The notes: generated by a model from the sequence alone, not told the origin. Shown: positions 9,787-19,559, counted from the first letter of the stretch. The stretch: DNA of 61,302 bases from Yanghanlia caeni (GCA_030733815.1 JAUZQE010000018.1:1-61302), one strand, 5' to 3'. Program-made: numbers and translations.

Positions 9787-11295
9787 ATGTCCACCGATTA
9801 CCTCAAGCGCATACTCACCGCCCGGGTGTACGACGCCGCCATTGAAACCGACCTTGACCCCGCCCCGCAGGTGTCCGCCCGAATCGGCAACACGGTATTG
9901 CTCAAGCGCGAAGACTCCCAGCCGGTGTTCAGTTTCAAGGTGCGCGGTGCCTACAACAAGATGGCGGCGCTGACGCCGGCAGAACGCAAGCGCGGCGTCA
10001 TTGCCGCTTCGGCCGGCAATCACGCGCAGGGTGTCGCGCTCAGCGCGCAGCGCATGGGCTGCAGGGCGGTGATCGTCATGCCCGAGACCACACCGGCCGT
10101 CAAGGTCGACGCGGTGCGCGCCTTTGGCGGCGAGGTGGTGCTGGCCGGCGACAGCTATTCCGATGCCTTCGATCACGCCGTCGAGCTGCAGAAGCAGGAA
10201 AAGCTCACCTTCGTGCACCCCTTCGACGACCCCGACGTGATCGCCGGGCAGGGCACCATCGGCATGGAGATCCTGCGCCAGCACCCCGATCCCATCGAGG
10301 CCATCTTCGTGCCCGTGGGCGGCGGCGGCCTCATCGCCGGCGTGGCGGCCTATGTGAAGCAGCTGCGCCCCGAAATCAAGGTCATCGGCGTGCAGAGCGA
10401 GGATTCCTGCGCCATGGCGCGCAGCATCAAGGCGGGCCGCCGCCTGCGTCTGAACGACGTGGGCCTGTTCGCCGACGGCACGGCCGTGAAGTACGTGGGG
10501 GCGGAGACCTTCCGGCTGGCGCACAAGTACGTCGACGATTTCGTGCTCGTCGATACCGACGCCATCTGCGCGGCGATCAAGGATGTCTTCCAGGACACGC
10601 GCAGCGTGGTCGAGCCCTCCGGGGCGCTGGCGCTCGCCGGTGCCAAGCGTTACGCCGCGCAGCACAAGCTCAAGGGCAAAACACTCATTGCCATCACCAG
10701 CGGCGCCAACATGAACTTCGACCGCCTGCGGCTGGTGGCCGAGCGTGCCGACGTGGGCGAGGCGCGCGAAGCGGTGTTCGCGCTCACCATCCCCGAAAAA
10801 CGCGGCAGCTTCCTGCGGCTGTGCGAGGCCGTGGGCCGGCGTAACGTCACCGAGTTCAACTACCGCATTTCCGATTCCGAAAAGGCGCATGTCTTCGTCG
10901 GGCTCGAGATCCGCTCCGAGGCCGAGATCGAAAAACTGGCCGCAGGCTTTCGCCGCAAGGGTTTCGATACGCTCGACCTCACCGGCAACGAAATGGCCAA
11001 GACCCACCTGCGCTACATGGTGGGCGGCAAGTCGCAGCTGGCCGAACACGAAATGCTGTTCCGCTTCGAGTTTCCCGAGCGCCCCGGCGCGCTCATGGCG
11101 TTTCTGGGCGCCATGAGCCCCGAATGGAACATCAGCCTGTTCCATTACCGCAACCAGGGCGACGACTACGGCCGCATATTGGTTGGCATCCAGGTGCCGC
11201 CCTCCGACAAGAAGGCGTTCAAGGCCTTCCTTGACGGGCTCGGCTACCCCTATTGGAATGAGTCGGACAACCCGGCCTACCCCCTCTTCCTTTGA
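9787..11295 (+). CDS. ilvA: Threonine ammonia-lyase, biosynthetic
   Basis: PLP enzyme converting threonine to 2-oxobutanoate, the first step to isoleucine. The PLP lysine is K51 in SFKVRGAYNK, the SAGNHAQG loop follows at about residues 75-82 and GGGGLIAG lies near 180. The C terminus has two ACT-like regulatory domains (about 325-400 and 420-495), the arrangement of the isoleucine-inhibited form; the length is 502 aa against 514 in E. coli. The ATG at 9787 fits the family start (STDYLKRILTARVYD). The next gene starts inside its 3' end. Confidence 0.96.
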   Translation: MSTDYLKRILTARVYDAAIETDLDPAPQVSARIGNTVLLKREDSQPVFSFKVRGAYNKMAALTPAERKRGVIAASAGNHAQGVALSAQRMGCRAVIVMPETTPAVKVDAVRAFGGEVVLAGDSYSDAFDHAVELQKQEKLTFVHPFDDPDVIAGQGTIGMEILRQHPDPIEAIFVPVGGGGLIAGVAAYVKQLRPEIKVIGVQSEDSCAMARSIKAGRRLRLNDVGLFADGTAVKYVGAETFRLAHKYVDDFVLVDTDAICAAIKDVFQDTRSVVEPSGALALAGAKRYAAQHKLKGKTLIAITSGANMNFDRLRLVAERADVGEAREAVFALTIPEKRGSFLRLCEAVGRRNVTEFNYRISDSEKAHVFVGLEIRSEAEIEKLAAGFRRKGFDTLDLTGNEMAKTHLRYMVGGKSQLAEHEMLFRFEFPERPGALMAFLGAMSPEWNISLFHYRNQGDDYGRILVGIQVPPSDKKAFKAFLDGLGYPYWNESDNPAYPLFL

Positions 11296-12775
11296 CCCCG
11301 CCGTCGGGCTGGAGCTCGAAATGGTCGTGGCGCACGCCGCGACCGGCCGCAGCCTCGCCGTCGACCGTTACTTCGATGCCCTGCGTGCGCGCCTGAGCGC
11401 CGACCCGGTTCATGCGCCGGGGATGCAGGCCGTCGAGCTCGAGGGTCGCTGCGTGTCGCTCGATACGCCCGCCGCCCAGTTCGGGCTCGACAACGGCTTC
11501 AACCTGCTGGAAGTCTCGACGCGGCCGGTGCGCAGCAGCGAGGGCGGGCTTGCGGCGCTGGCAGACCTGGCTGCTGCCAGCCTGCACCATGTGCACGCGG
11601 CGCTGCAGGCCGACGACGCGGTGGTGTTGAACGCGTCGCAGCATCCCGACTGCGAACGCAGCATGGACTGGTACAGGCGCGTGTGCGTGCCGCGGCCCAT
11701 TTACCGCGAACTGGTGGGGCACCGCGGCTGGAAGCATTGGGAAGGCATCGACGCCAAGGCGCAAAACGGTGCGAACGTGCAGGTGGCGGTGGGCGACGCG
11801 GTGCGGGCGCTGAACGTAATGCTGGGAACGGCGGCCGCCCATGTGGCCCTGTTCGCCAACAGCCCGCTGGAATCGGGGCGCGAGACCGGGCTCAAGGAAA
11901 CCCGGCTCACCGTCTGGCCGCGCGTGTTCACCGGCGTGCGCTTTGCCGGTGACGCCATGCTGGCGCGCGTTCCGCCGCGGCCGTTTCTCGATCTGGGCGA
12001 CTACTTCCGCTGGATGTTCCGCCCGGGTACGGTGAGCCGCAGCCTGCCGCTTGCCCGCAGTCACGACTACAAGGCCATGCCGACCGTGCTGCTCGATGAC
12101 GCCCCCAGCCTGAGTGCCTTTCTGTCGTCGCACGGCTGGCTCGGGCGGCGCACCGATACCGGCGAGGCGGTATGGCTTCTGCCCGACAGCACGCACTTCG
12201 AGCATTCGCAGATTGCGCAGTTCATGGACGCGCGGCTGCGGTACCGTTTGGCGTCGCTGCCCGAGCTGGGCGCATTGCTGGCCGCCTGGCGGCGTCGCGA
12301 AGGCCTCGAGGCGCTATTCGAGGCGCATGGCGCGCAGGTGTATATCGAAGGGCGATGCCCCGGTGCAGGCTTTCCCGATGCCGTGCTGGTGCAGGAAGCC
12401 GGTGCGCAGGTGGCGCACAGCAGGGTGATGAGCCCGATTGCCCTGCAGTGGGGCCTGTTGCAGCGGCTGGATGAGGCGCAGCGCCTGGTCGGGCGCTGGG
12501 GCTGGGCTCGGCTGGGCGAGCTGCGCGAGCGGGCCGTGCGCCACGCACTGGACGATGACGGGGTGGCCGCCTTGTGCGGCGAAGTGGTGGCACTGGCGCG
12601 GGAAGGGCTCACGCCCGCCGAGCGCCCCATGCTGGCCTATGTCGAATACGTGCTGGCGACGCGCCGCTGTGGCGCCGACCGGATGCTGAGCACCTGGCGC
12701 CACGCGCCTGCACAGGATGCGGCGGCACGCCTGGCGCACGTGGCCGCGCGCCACCGCATGCAGCTTCATTCGTAG
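11258..12775 (+). CDS. Glutamate-cysteine ligase (GCS2)-like protein
   Basis: A 505-aa protein resembling the carboxylate-amine ligase / GCS2 fold: an N-terminal GLELEMVV strand (the metal/ATP acid cluster in this family), LLEVSTRP, an Arg/Trp-rich core and a YFRWMF segment. It may ligate an amino acid to a carboxylate, but true glutathione synthesis cannot be claimed. The ATG at 11258 lies 38 bases inside the 3' end of ilvA in another frame, suggesting co-transcription. The 3' end overlaps the convergent binding-protein gene by 10 bases. The exact start is uncertain. Confidence 0.7.
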   Translation: MSRTTRPTPSSFDPAVGLELEMVVAHAATGRSLAVDRYFDALRARLSADPVHAPGMQAVELEGRCVSLDTPAAQFGLDNGFNLLEVSTRPVRSSEGGLAALADLAAASLHHVHAALQADDAVVLNASQHPDCERSMDWYRRVCVPRPIYRELVGHRGWKHWEGIDAKAQNGANVQVAVGDAVRALNVMLGTAAAHVALFANSPLESGRETGLKETRLTVWPRVFTGVRFAGDAMLARVPPRPFLDLGDYFRWMFRPGTVSRSLPLARSHDYKAMPTVLLDDAPSLSAFLSSHGWLGRRTDTGEAVWLLPDSTHFEHSQIAQFMDARLRYRLASLPELGALLAAWRRREGLEALFEAHGAQVYIEGRCPGAGFPDAVLVQEAGAQVAHSRVMSPIALQWGLLQRLDEAQRLVGRWGWARLGELRERAVRHALDDDGVAALCGEVVALAREGLTPAERPMLAYVEYVLATRRCGADRMLSTWRHAPAQDAAARLAHVAARHRMQLHS

Positions 12776-13896
12776 ACTTCGTCGGCGGCCAGCAGGATAT
12801 CGACGGGCGGATCGAAGCCGATGCGCCGCGCCGTGGAAAGGTTCAGCGCGATTTTGGGCGGGTCGACCCACAACTGGCTGAGCTCGCGCGGCTGCGCGCC
12901 GTTCAGCACGCGGGCGATGGTTTCGGCATGGAACAGGCCCACGTGCGAGAGGTCGGCCTGCGCAATGCTCATGAGCAGGCCCGCCTGCACTTCGCGCGAA
13001 CCGGCCATGGCAAAGCTGGGGATGCGCGCCTGTGCAAGCATGTCGGCAATCTGGCGCACTGATTCGGGCGTGACCCCCTGGTGCGAGGTGACGTACACCG
13101 CGCCGACATGGCGCTTTGCCAGCTCGGCATAGCAGTTCACCGCGTTGTCGATGGCCTGTTCCTGGGGAATGCTGGACGAGGGCGCGTGGCAGTGTTCCAG
13201 CCGGAAATTGAGTTCCTTCGCCACCTGTTCGGCGGCGCCCACGGCACCATAGGTACGGCCGGCTTCCGAGTCTTCGTACACGAGCCCCAGCGATTCGAAC
13301 CCCACGATCTCGTGGAACAGGCGCAGCTGGCGCTGATAGCGTTCGGGTTCGATGCGCGCATGCAGGTTGTCGCGGCCGCTGTCTTCCAGCGTGTCGGAAA
13401 TGCCCGAGCCCAGGGCGTCGCTGACCGAACCGACGATGGTGGGCACGGGCGGGCCGAGCCGCCGCATGTCCTGCCCGGCCCAGGTGCCCATGGCAATGAT
13501 CAGATCGATATCCTGTTCCTTCTGCAGGCGGTCCATGATCGCATTGCGCATGGGCTCGCGCTGTTCGGCGTCGAAGTTGCCGGGGCGCCAGATGGCGTTG
13601 GGCACGAACTCCAGCCAGTCACTGCGCGTGTTCTGCGAAACCCACACCCATAGCTCGGGCCCGCTCAGGTCGTCGGGGCGTGGCGCGGTGTACTGCAGCC
13701 AGCCCAGGATTTCGAGCCCGTCGATGATCTCGGCGAGCGTCATGGGGTATTCGCCATAGTCGCCGCTTTCCACGTAGCCAAGGCGCCACTTGCCGCCGTG
13801 ACCGGGTGCCACGGGGGTGGTGGGGAATGTGGCGGCGGATGAGGTGTAGGCAAACAGCAGCGTGGCCGCCAGGGCCAGAACGTAACGCAGAATCAT
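12766..13896 (-). CDS. ABC-type substrate-binding protein, PF04392 (TrpX-like), orphan
   Basis: A 376-aa exported protein with signal peptide MILRYVLALAATLLFAYTSSAA. It has the two-lobed fold of the 'ABC transporter substrate binding protein' family (VYVTSHQGVTPESVRQIADM and VGLFHAETIARVLNG near the C terminus). No permease or ATPase gene is adjacent. Its ATG overlaps the stop of the SpoIIE-phosphatase gene (ATGA), so the pair is translationally coupled. I infer that it delivers a ligand signal to the periplasmic sensor domains of that phosphatase rather than serving uptake. Confidence 0.82.
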   Translation of the reverse strand: MILRYVLALAATLLFAYTSSAATFPTTPVAPGHGGKWRLGYVESGDYGEYPMTLAEIIDGLEILGWLQYTAPRPDDLSGPELWVWVSQNTRSDWLEFVPNAIWRPGNFDAEQREPMRNAIMDRLQKEQDIDLIIAMGTWAGQDMRRLGPPVPTIVGSVSDALGSGISDTLEDSGRDNLHARIEPERYQRQLRLFHEIVGFESLGLVYEDSEAGRTYGAVGAAEQVAKELNFRLEHCHAPSSSIPQEQAIDNAVNCYAELAKRHVGAVYVTSHQGVTPESVRQIADMLAQARIPSFAMAGSREVQAGLLMSIAQADLSHVGLFHAETIARVLNGAQPRELSQLWVDPPKIALNLSTARRIGFDPPVDILLAADEVYE

Positions 13897-15917
13897 GTCG
13901 GCAGGGCGCGGATGGTGATCAGGGTGATGTCGTCGGACTGCGGCGTGTCTTGAACGAAGTGGTGCACGTCGGTCAGCACCGCGTTCAGTGCGGTGTCGGC
14001 GTCGGCCTGGCCCAGGCGCGCCAAGGCCGCGTACAGGCGGTGTTCGCCGTACTGGTCGCCTTGGGGCCCCACCGCTTCGGTCACGCCGTCGGTATAGCCC
14101 AGAAGCACTTCGCCGGGCTGCAGATGCGTTTCGTGGCGCCGGTAAGGCAGGTCGCCCTGCACGCCGCAGGCGGGGCCCGAACGGCCTTCCAGCAGACGCA
14201 GCTGGCCGCCCGGCGAGAGCACGCACAATGGCGAGTGCCCGGCGTTCGACCATTCGAGGCGGCCGTTTTCCAGATCGAGCACCCCCACGATCAGGGTGAC
14301 GAACATCAGGTTGGGATTGTTGGCTGCCAGCAGGTTGTTGATGCGGGCCATGATGACGGCGGGATCGGTTTCCGTTTCGCTGAGTGCGCGGATCAGCGTG
14401 CAGGTGCCGGCCATGAACAGCGCGGCGGGCATGCCCTTGTCGGAGACGTCGCCGATGGCGAACAGCATCCGCCCGTCGGGCATCAGGATGTGGTCGTACA
14501 GGTCGCCGCCGACTTCCTTTGCGGGCACCATGGTGGCGGCCAGGTCGACCCGTGTGCGCAGCGCGGCGGCCCGTTCCGGCGGTGGCAGCAGCCCCTTTTG
14601 AATCTGCTGGGCGATGCTGAGTTCGCTTTCCAGGCGTTCGCGGCTCGAGGTTTCTTCCAGAAGGCGGGCGACCTTCTCGCGCAGCTGCGCGTCCATGTAG
14701 GCGAAGGCCGCGGCCAGCCGGCCGACTTCGTCGGGGCGGCGTTTGGGCAGCGTGGCGATGTATTCGGGCAGAAGCCGCTCGCCCGAGCTGAAGTCCTGTT
14801 CGGGCAGGGCACGGGCGAATTCGCTGAGCGTGTGCAGCGGCCGCGTAAGGCGCAACGACACCCAGCCCGCCACCGTGAGCCCCAGGGCCAGCACGGCCAG
14901 CAGCACCAGCCCCAGCTTGTTGCTGAGAGCGTTTGCCGCGCGGGTGAAGTCGCGCTCGGGCACCGCCGCCACGATGGTCCAGCCCAGGGGGCGGAAATGC
15001 GCCGAGTCGATGCGCCAGACGTCGTCCTGGCCCAGCGGATCGAAGCGCTGATGGTGGATCTCGGCGGCAGGCGGCAGATCGTGCAACAGACGCTGCAGGG
15101 TCTTGCCGGTGAAGGAATCCACCTCGCCCAGCAGCCCCACGTGCGCGGCGGGCGGCGGCGCAATCAGGCGGCCATCGTCGCCCAGAATGAAGGCGAAGCC
15201 CGACTCGGCCAGGCGCAGGCCCTGCAGCACGTCGGCAATGGCTTTTTCCGTTTCGGTACGGCGCCGGTTGATCTGCGAGACCACGTCTCCGGCGTCGTCG
15301 CTCACCAGCAGCATCCAGTCCCATTCCGGCAGGTAGGTGGCATAGGCGTAGCGCAGCAGACTGCCGCCCGTGGCGGGGTCGGGCAGCCGGTAAATGGCGA
15401 AGCCGTGCCCGCCGGCACGCAGGTCTTCGAAAAGCGACGAGGCCAGGTGCCTGCCCTTGTAGTCGAGCAGTGCCGCAACATTGGCGTTGCGTTCAAGCGG
15501 ATGGCCGGCTGAAAGCACCGTATGGGTGCTGTCGAAGATCCAGACGTTGCCACTGGTGCCGATGTCGAGCCTGGAAAGCCACTCGAGCGCCAGCGCCCGC
15601 GCCTGGACGTCGCTCATTGCGCCGCTGCGTACGTCGCGCAGCAGGGTGTTCAGCATGGAAAGGATAGTGTCGCCCTGTTGCATCAGGCGTGCGCGGTTGC
15701 TGCGCACCGTGGCGATCTTGTCTTGCAGAAAGCCGCCCCACCGCGCCTCGCTGTCTTGCATGAGAAGATTCAGCACGTTGTGCACGGCATGCTCTTCCAT
15801 GGTGAAGACTGTGCGGGTGACGCCGCGCTGCGTAAGGAACATGACCAACGCGGCGCTGAGCAGCAACGAGAGACCCACGAGCAGGAAGATCTTGCTGTGC
15901 AGCGAGGTCAGGCGCAT
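13893..15917 (-). CDS. Membrane sensor SpoIIE-type PP2C phosphatase (dual Cache, HAMP)
   Basis: A 674-aa signalling phosphatase: membrane helix about 10-30; a periplasmic region with two Cache/PAS-like modules (about 115-210, GTSGNVWIFDSTHTVLSAG; about 240-325, AESGFAFILGDDGRLIAPP); second helix about 334-356; HAMP to about 410; coiled-coil linker; and a SpoIIE/PP2C domain about 435-674 with metal ligands EVGGDLYDH, IGDVSDKGMPAALF, GYTDGVTEA and SDDITLI. Such enzymes dephosphorylate a STAS antagonist; the STAS gene at 21878 and the kinase at 19556 are the obvious partners. ATG 15917 puts the first helix at the N terminus; TTG 15935 is possible. Confidence 0.92.
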   Translation of the reverse strand: MRLTSLHSKIFLLVGLSLLLSAALVMFLTQRGVTRTVFTMEEHAVHNVLNLLMQDSEARWGGFLQDKIATVRSNRARLMQQGDTILSMLNTLLRDVRSGAMSDVQARALALEWLSRLDIGTSGNVWIFDSTHTVLSAGHPLERNANVAALLDYKGRHLASSLFEDLRAGGHGFAIYRLPDPATGGSLLRYAYATYLPEWDWMLLVSDDAGDVVSQINRRRTETEKAIADVLQGLRLAESGFAFILGDDGRLIAPPPAAHVGLLGEVDSFTGKTLQRLLHDLPPAAEIHHQRFDPLGQDDVWRIDSAHFRPLGWTIVAAVPERDFTRAANALSNKLGLVLLAVLALGLTVAGWVSLRLTRPLHTLSEFARALPEQDFSSGERLLPEYIATLPKRRPDEVGRLAAAFAYMDAQLREKVARLLEETSSRERLESELSIAQQIQKGLLPPPERAAALRTRVDLAATMVPAKEVGGDLYDHILMPDGRMLFAIGDVSDKGMPAALFMAGTCTLIRALSETETDPAVIMARINNLLAANNPNLMFVTLIVGVLDLENGRLEWSNAGHSPLCVLSPGGQLRLLEGRSGPACGVQGDLPYRRHETHLQPGEVLLGYTDGVTEAVGPQGDQYGEHRLYAALARLGQADADTALNAVLTDVHHFVQDTPQSDDITLITIRALPT

Positions 15918-16003
15918 AGGGACATGGCGTAACAATGTGTTGGCAGGTATGCGTTTAATTTACCATTAGGGCTCGATCATACCTTTGGGCATCAAGTTTA
16001 GGC

Positions 16004-18388
16004 ATGCAACAGGCGAGTTCGCAGGCGGCAGGTGGCACCCTCGCGCAGCGGCGCAAGCGCGCTGTACGCAATGTGGTGCTCGCCTGTGTGGCCGTGCTGC
16101 TGCTCGGGCAACTGCTCATTGGTGCCTTGAGCCTGGCGGCGCTCATGCGTCTGGGGGCCGACAGCACGGCCGACCGCCTGGCGCTGATCGCAGGGCGCAC
16201 GGCCGGGCAGGTACAGGCCGGCCTGCAGCTGGGCAAGCCGCTCACGCAGTATTTTGGCCTGACGCTGGCGTTCGACCGCCTGCGCGCCGACGTGCCCGAT
16301 CTGATTGCGGCCGCCTTCGTGCTCGACGACGGTACGGTGCTGGCATCGATCGGCCCCGATCTGCCCGCCACCCGTCTGCTGCGCGAGCTTCGTCAGGGGG
16401 CCGGTCGCGCACGCGAGGCCACGGCCGACGGCCTGATGCTGGCTCTGCCGCTGGCCGAGCCCGAGGGCGGGCGTCGCGGTGCATTGCTGATTCACGCCCG
16501 GGCCGACAGCCCGCTGCAGGCCGACACGATCTGGGGCAACCTGAGGTTTCTTGCGATCGTCACCGTACTGGCCGCCGCAGTGATGACGCTGGCCATGCGT
16601 GCCATGCCGGTGCAGCGCATTGCGGCGGCCGGGTGGCTGCGCCTTGCCGTGCCCGTTCTCATCATGCTGGTCGCCCAGGCGCTGTATACGGTGCATACCG
16701 TGCAGCAGTTCCGCGGCGTGTGGCAGGGGGTCATCGAACAGAACGCGCGCCTCATCGGTGAAGGCCTCGAGCGCGATCTCGAACGGGTGTTGGGCTACGG
16801 CATTCCGCCCGAACGCATGCGCGGCGTCGAGCAACCCCTCAAGCGCGCCCTGCAGGCCTTTCCGCTGCTTGGCGGCATGCAGTTCCTGAGTGTCGACAGA
16901 AAGGTGCTGGCACAGTGGGGCGTGATGGGCGCAGCGGAAGACGTGCTTGAGTTCCCGCTCGAGATTGCGCGACATGACCCGCCGATGGCGTGGCTGCTGC
17001 TGCATCCCGACGCGTCGGCCATGCGCGCGGCGGTGCGGGCGCGCGCGCTCGACGCTGCCACCATTGCCGTGGTGGCCATGGTGGCCGCCATCGAGCTCAT
17101 GCTGATGCTGCAGGTGCTCATGGATCGGGCCTTTGCCGGTCGCGTGTCACGGCCGGAACAGCTGCCCGACGACCCCTCGCGCCTGGGCATGGTGGCGCGC
17201 CCGGTGATGTTCGCCTTCCTGTTTGCCATGGCGCTGCCACTGGGCTTTTTGCCGCTGTACGCCCGCAGCCTGATCGATGCCACCGTGAGCGACGGGCGCA
17301 TGGCGCTGCTGATGGCCATGCCCACGGCCGCCGAGATGGCGGCCGGGCTGGCCATGGCCCTGCTGGCGGGCCGCCTGATCGACCGGCGCGGCTGGCTCGC
17401 GCCCGCGGCGTGGGGCATGGCGCTGGCGGTGGCCGGCAACCTGGCCTGCGCATGGGCCGACACCCTGTTCACCCTCACGGTGGCGCGCGCCGTGGCGGGG
17501 CTGGGCTACGGGCTGGTGTGGATGGCGCTGCAGGGCTTCGTGGTGAATCTGGGGCCGGCCCGCTATCGTGGCCGCAACATGACCGCCCTGATCGCCGGCC
17601 TGTTTGCCGGGCACATGACCGGGGCGGCGGTGGGCGGCATGCTGGCCAGCCAGGCCGGCCAGCAGATGGTGTTCGTGGTGGGTGCCCTGCTGGTGGTGGC
17701 TGCGGCAATTGCCCTGCGCACGCTGCTGTGGCCGTACAGGGGGCAGGGCACGGCCAGCTCGGTGGCCACCGCGCAGCCGCTGGGCCGGGCGGCCCGGCCG
17801 CAACTCGTGCGCCTGCTGGCCGACCGGGGCTACACCGCACTGCTGCTGGGCAGCGTGGTGCCGTTCTCTATTGCCCAGGTCGGGTTGCTAAGCTACGCGC
17901 TGCCGCTGCACTTCGATGCGCTGGGTGCCAGCACCGCCGACGTCGGGCGGGTCATCATGCTGTATGGCTTTTGCGTCATCTACATCGGCCCGCTGCTGGG
18001 GCGCGCCATCGACCTGTCGCACCATTGGAAGTACTGGATCGTGGCGGGCGGGCTGACCGGTGCCGGCGGCCTGCTGCTGATGCAATGGGCACCCGGCCTG
18101 TGGGGCATGACGGCGGCCGTGGTGCTGCTGGCGCTGGCTAGCTGCCTGGCCGGTGCCGCCCAGACCCCGTACATGCTGGCGCGCGAACGGGCCCTGCAGT
18201 ATGGCGCCGCCGGGGCCACCGGCATCATGCGCGGAGCCGACAAGTTCGGCCAGATGCTGGGGCCGCTGGTGGTGGGGGCCTTGTTCGCCGGCATGGGCAT
18301 GGCGGCAGCGCTCGTGATCACGGGGCTGGTGTATCTGGCGGGCACGCTGGCCTTCTGGCTGGTGGCGCCGCGCGATCGGGCGCACTGA
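16004..18388 (+). CDS. MFS transporter with N-terminal double periplasmic sensor region
   Basis: A 794-aa membrane protein. About residues 22-48 form a helix, 50-180 a periplasmic region resembling a Cache module (AAFVLDDGTVLASIGPDLP). Helices at about 184-206 and 212-232, a second periplasmic region (about 233-340; FLSVDRKVLAQWG) and a helix at about 346-370 follow. From about 390 to the end is a 12-helix MFS transporter (GRLIDRRGWLAPAA, RYRGRNMTALIAGLFAGHMT, MRGADKFGQMLGP). It diverges from the SpoIIE gene across about 85 bp. The fusion suggests transport governed by an external ligand, or a transporter serving as a receptor. Confidence 0.85.
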   Translation: MQQASSQAAGGTLAQRRKRAVRNVVLACVAVLLLGQLLIGALSLAALMRLGADSTADRLALIAGRTAGQVQAGLQLGKPLTQYFGLTLAFDRLRADVPDLIAAAFVLDDGTVLASIGPDLPATRLLRELRQGAGRAREATADGLMLALPLAEPEGGRRGALLIHARADSPLQADTIWGNLRFLAIVTVLAAAVMTLAMRAMPVQRIAAAGWLRLAVPVLIMLVAQALYTVHTVQQFRGVWQGVIEQNARLIGEGLERDLERVLGYGIPPERMRGVEQPLKRALQAFPLLGGMQFLSVDRKVLAQWGVMGAAEDVLEFPLEIARHDPPMAWLLLHPDASAMRAAVRARALDAATIAVVAMVAAIELMLMLQVLMDRAFAGRVSRPEQLPDDPSRLGMVARPVMFAFLFAMALPLGFLPLYARSLIDATVSDGRMALLMAMPTAAEMAAGLAMALLAGRLIDRRGWLAPAAWGMALAVAGNLACAWADTLFTLTVARAVAGLGYGLVWMALQGFVVNLGPARYRGRNMTALIAGLFAGHMTGAAVGGMLASQAGQQMVFVVGALLVVAAAIALRTLLWPYRGQGTASSVATAQPLGRAARPQLVRLLADRGYTALLLGSVVPFSIAQVGLLSYALPLHFDALGASTADVGRVIMLYGFCVIYIGPLLGRAIDLSHHWKYWIVAGGLTGAGGLLLMQWAPGLWGMTAAVVLLALASCLAGAAQTPYMLARERALQYGAAGATGIMRGADKFGQMLGPLVVGALFAGMGMAAALVITGLVYLAGTLAFWLVAPRDRAH

Positions 18389-18398
18389 GCCGGCCGGT

Positions 18399-19559
18399 TC
18401 AGCTGGCCATGAGGGGCATGCGTGCCGTAAGCCCGGTGAGCAGGTCGGCCGCGATCGTATCGCACGCGGCAGCGGCGTGTTCGACGGGCAGGCAGGCAGA
18501 ATCAGCCCCATGACCCCAGAGCGTGACGATGTCGCCGGCGCCTTCCGTGGCATGCGGGCCCAGATCGATGGTGAGGCAGTCCATGGTCACGCGCCCGGCC
18601 AGGGGCACGCGCCGGCAGGGGCGCCCGACCAGCGCCATGCCGCGCTGCCACAGATTGCGGGGAATGCCGTGCCCATAACCGACACCGGCCACACCGATGC
18701 GGGTGTCGTGGGGTGCCCGATAGCTGCCGCCGTAGCCGACCGGTTCACCTGCCCTCACGGTTTGCACGGCCACCAGTCGTGCGTGCAGGCTCATGGCGGG
18801 CTGCAGGCCAAGTTCAGGCCCCGTGACGCCCGGCAGGGCGCTGGCGCCGTATAGCGCCAGCCCGCAGCGCGCCCAGTCGTCGCCGGCAACGGTGTGCGGG
18901 CTGCCGCACAGCGCTGCGGAGTTGCCGGTGCAGCGCGGCCCGGGCAGGCCTGCCGTGGCGGCCAGGAACGCGGCGCGCTCGTCGGCCAGCGCCTCGGGAT
19001 CTTCGGCGCTGGCGTAATGCAGCAGGTGCCCGACGCCGGCCAGCACACCGGCCTGTGCGCAGGCGTGCAGGCGTTCATGGGCGCGGGCGTACTCGGCGTC
19101 GGCAAAGCCCAGGCTGTGCAGGCATCCGGCGTGGCGCAGCCACGCACAGGGTGCAGGCCGGCCCGGCGGCAGCGCTTCGAGCAGGTGCAGCGTGGCGTCG
19201 TCGTCGACCACGACATGCAGTTCGCCGAGCGCGGGGTCGCACAGGTCGTTGGGGCGTACGCCCCACACCGACAGCACCAGAACGGGCCCGCGCCAGCCGT
19301 GGTGGCGTGCCGTATGGGCTTCGTGCAGATCGCCTACACAAATGCCGTCGGCGTCGTGCAGGGCCTGCAACACGTGGGCCAGCCCGTGCCCGTAGGCGTC
19401 GGCCTTGACCACCGCCCACAGGCGGGGCGGGTGCGCCGGCTCGGCCACGGCACCATGCAGGCGGCTGCGCAGCCAGGCCAGGTTCTGTGCGATGGCCGCG
19501 GTATTGACGTGAGCCCAGGCCACCGGATCGAGAGCGGGTGAAGCGCGATGCCGTGTCAT
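18399..19559 (-). CDS. alr: Alanine racemase
   Basis: PLP enzyme interconverting L- and D-alanine for peptidoglycan. The PLP lysine K52 is in AVVKADAYGHG and the second catalytic Tyr is in GVGYGHGIPR (about residue 277). The C-terminal beta domain contains GRVTMDCLTIDLG. The 386-aa length is normal to slightly long. The ATG overlaps the stop of the RsbW-like kinase gene by four bases, so D-alanine supply is tied to the signalling operon NCS2 permease - kinase - alr. It is convergent with the MFS gene, with a 10-bp gap. Confidence 0.94.
   Translation of the reverse strand: MTRHRASPALDPVAWAHVNTAAIAQNLAWLRSRLHGAVAEPAHPPRLWAVVKADAYGHGLAHVLQALHDADGICVGDLHEAHTARHHGWRGPVLVLSVWGVRPNDLCDPALGELHVVVDDDATLHLLEALPPGRPAPCAWLRHAGCLHSLGFADAEYARAHERLHACAQAGVLAGVGHLLHYASAEDPEALADERAAFLAATAGLPGPRCTGNSAALCGSPHTVAGDDWARCGLALYGASALPGVTGPELGLQPAMSLHARLVAVQTVRAGEPVGYGGSYRAPHDTRIGVAGVGYGHGIPRNLWQRGMALVGRPCRRVPLAGRVTMDCLTIDLGPHATEGAGDIVTLWGHGADSACLPVEHAAAACDTIAADLLTGLTARMPLMAS

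Noticed and set aside
15935-15960. TTG at 15935 as start of the SpoIIE gene
   Set aside because: ATG 15917 gives a cleaner start just before the first membrane helix; the TTG adds six residues only.
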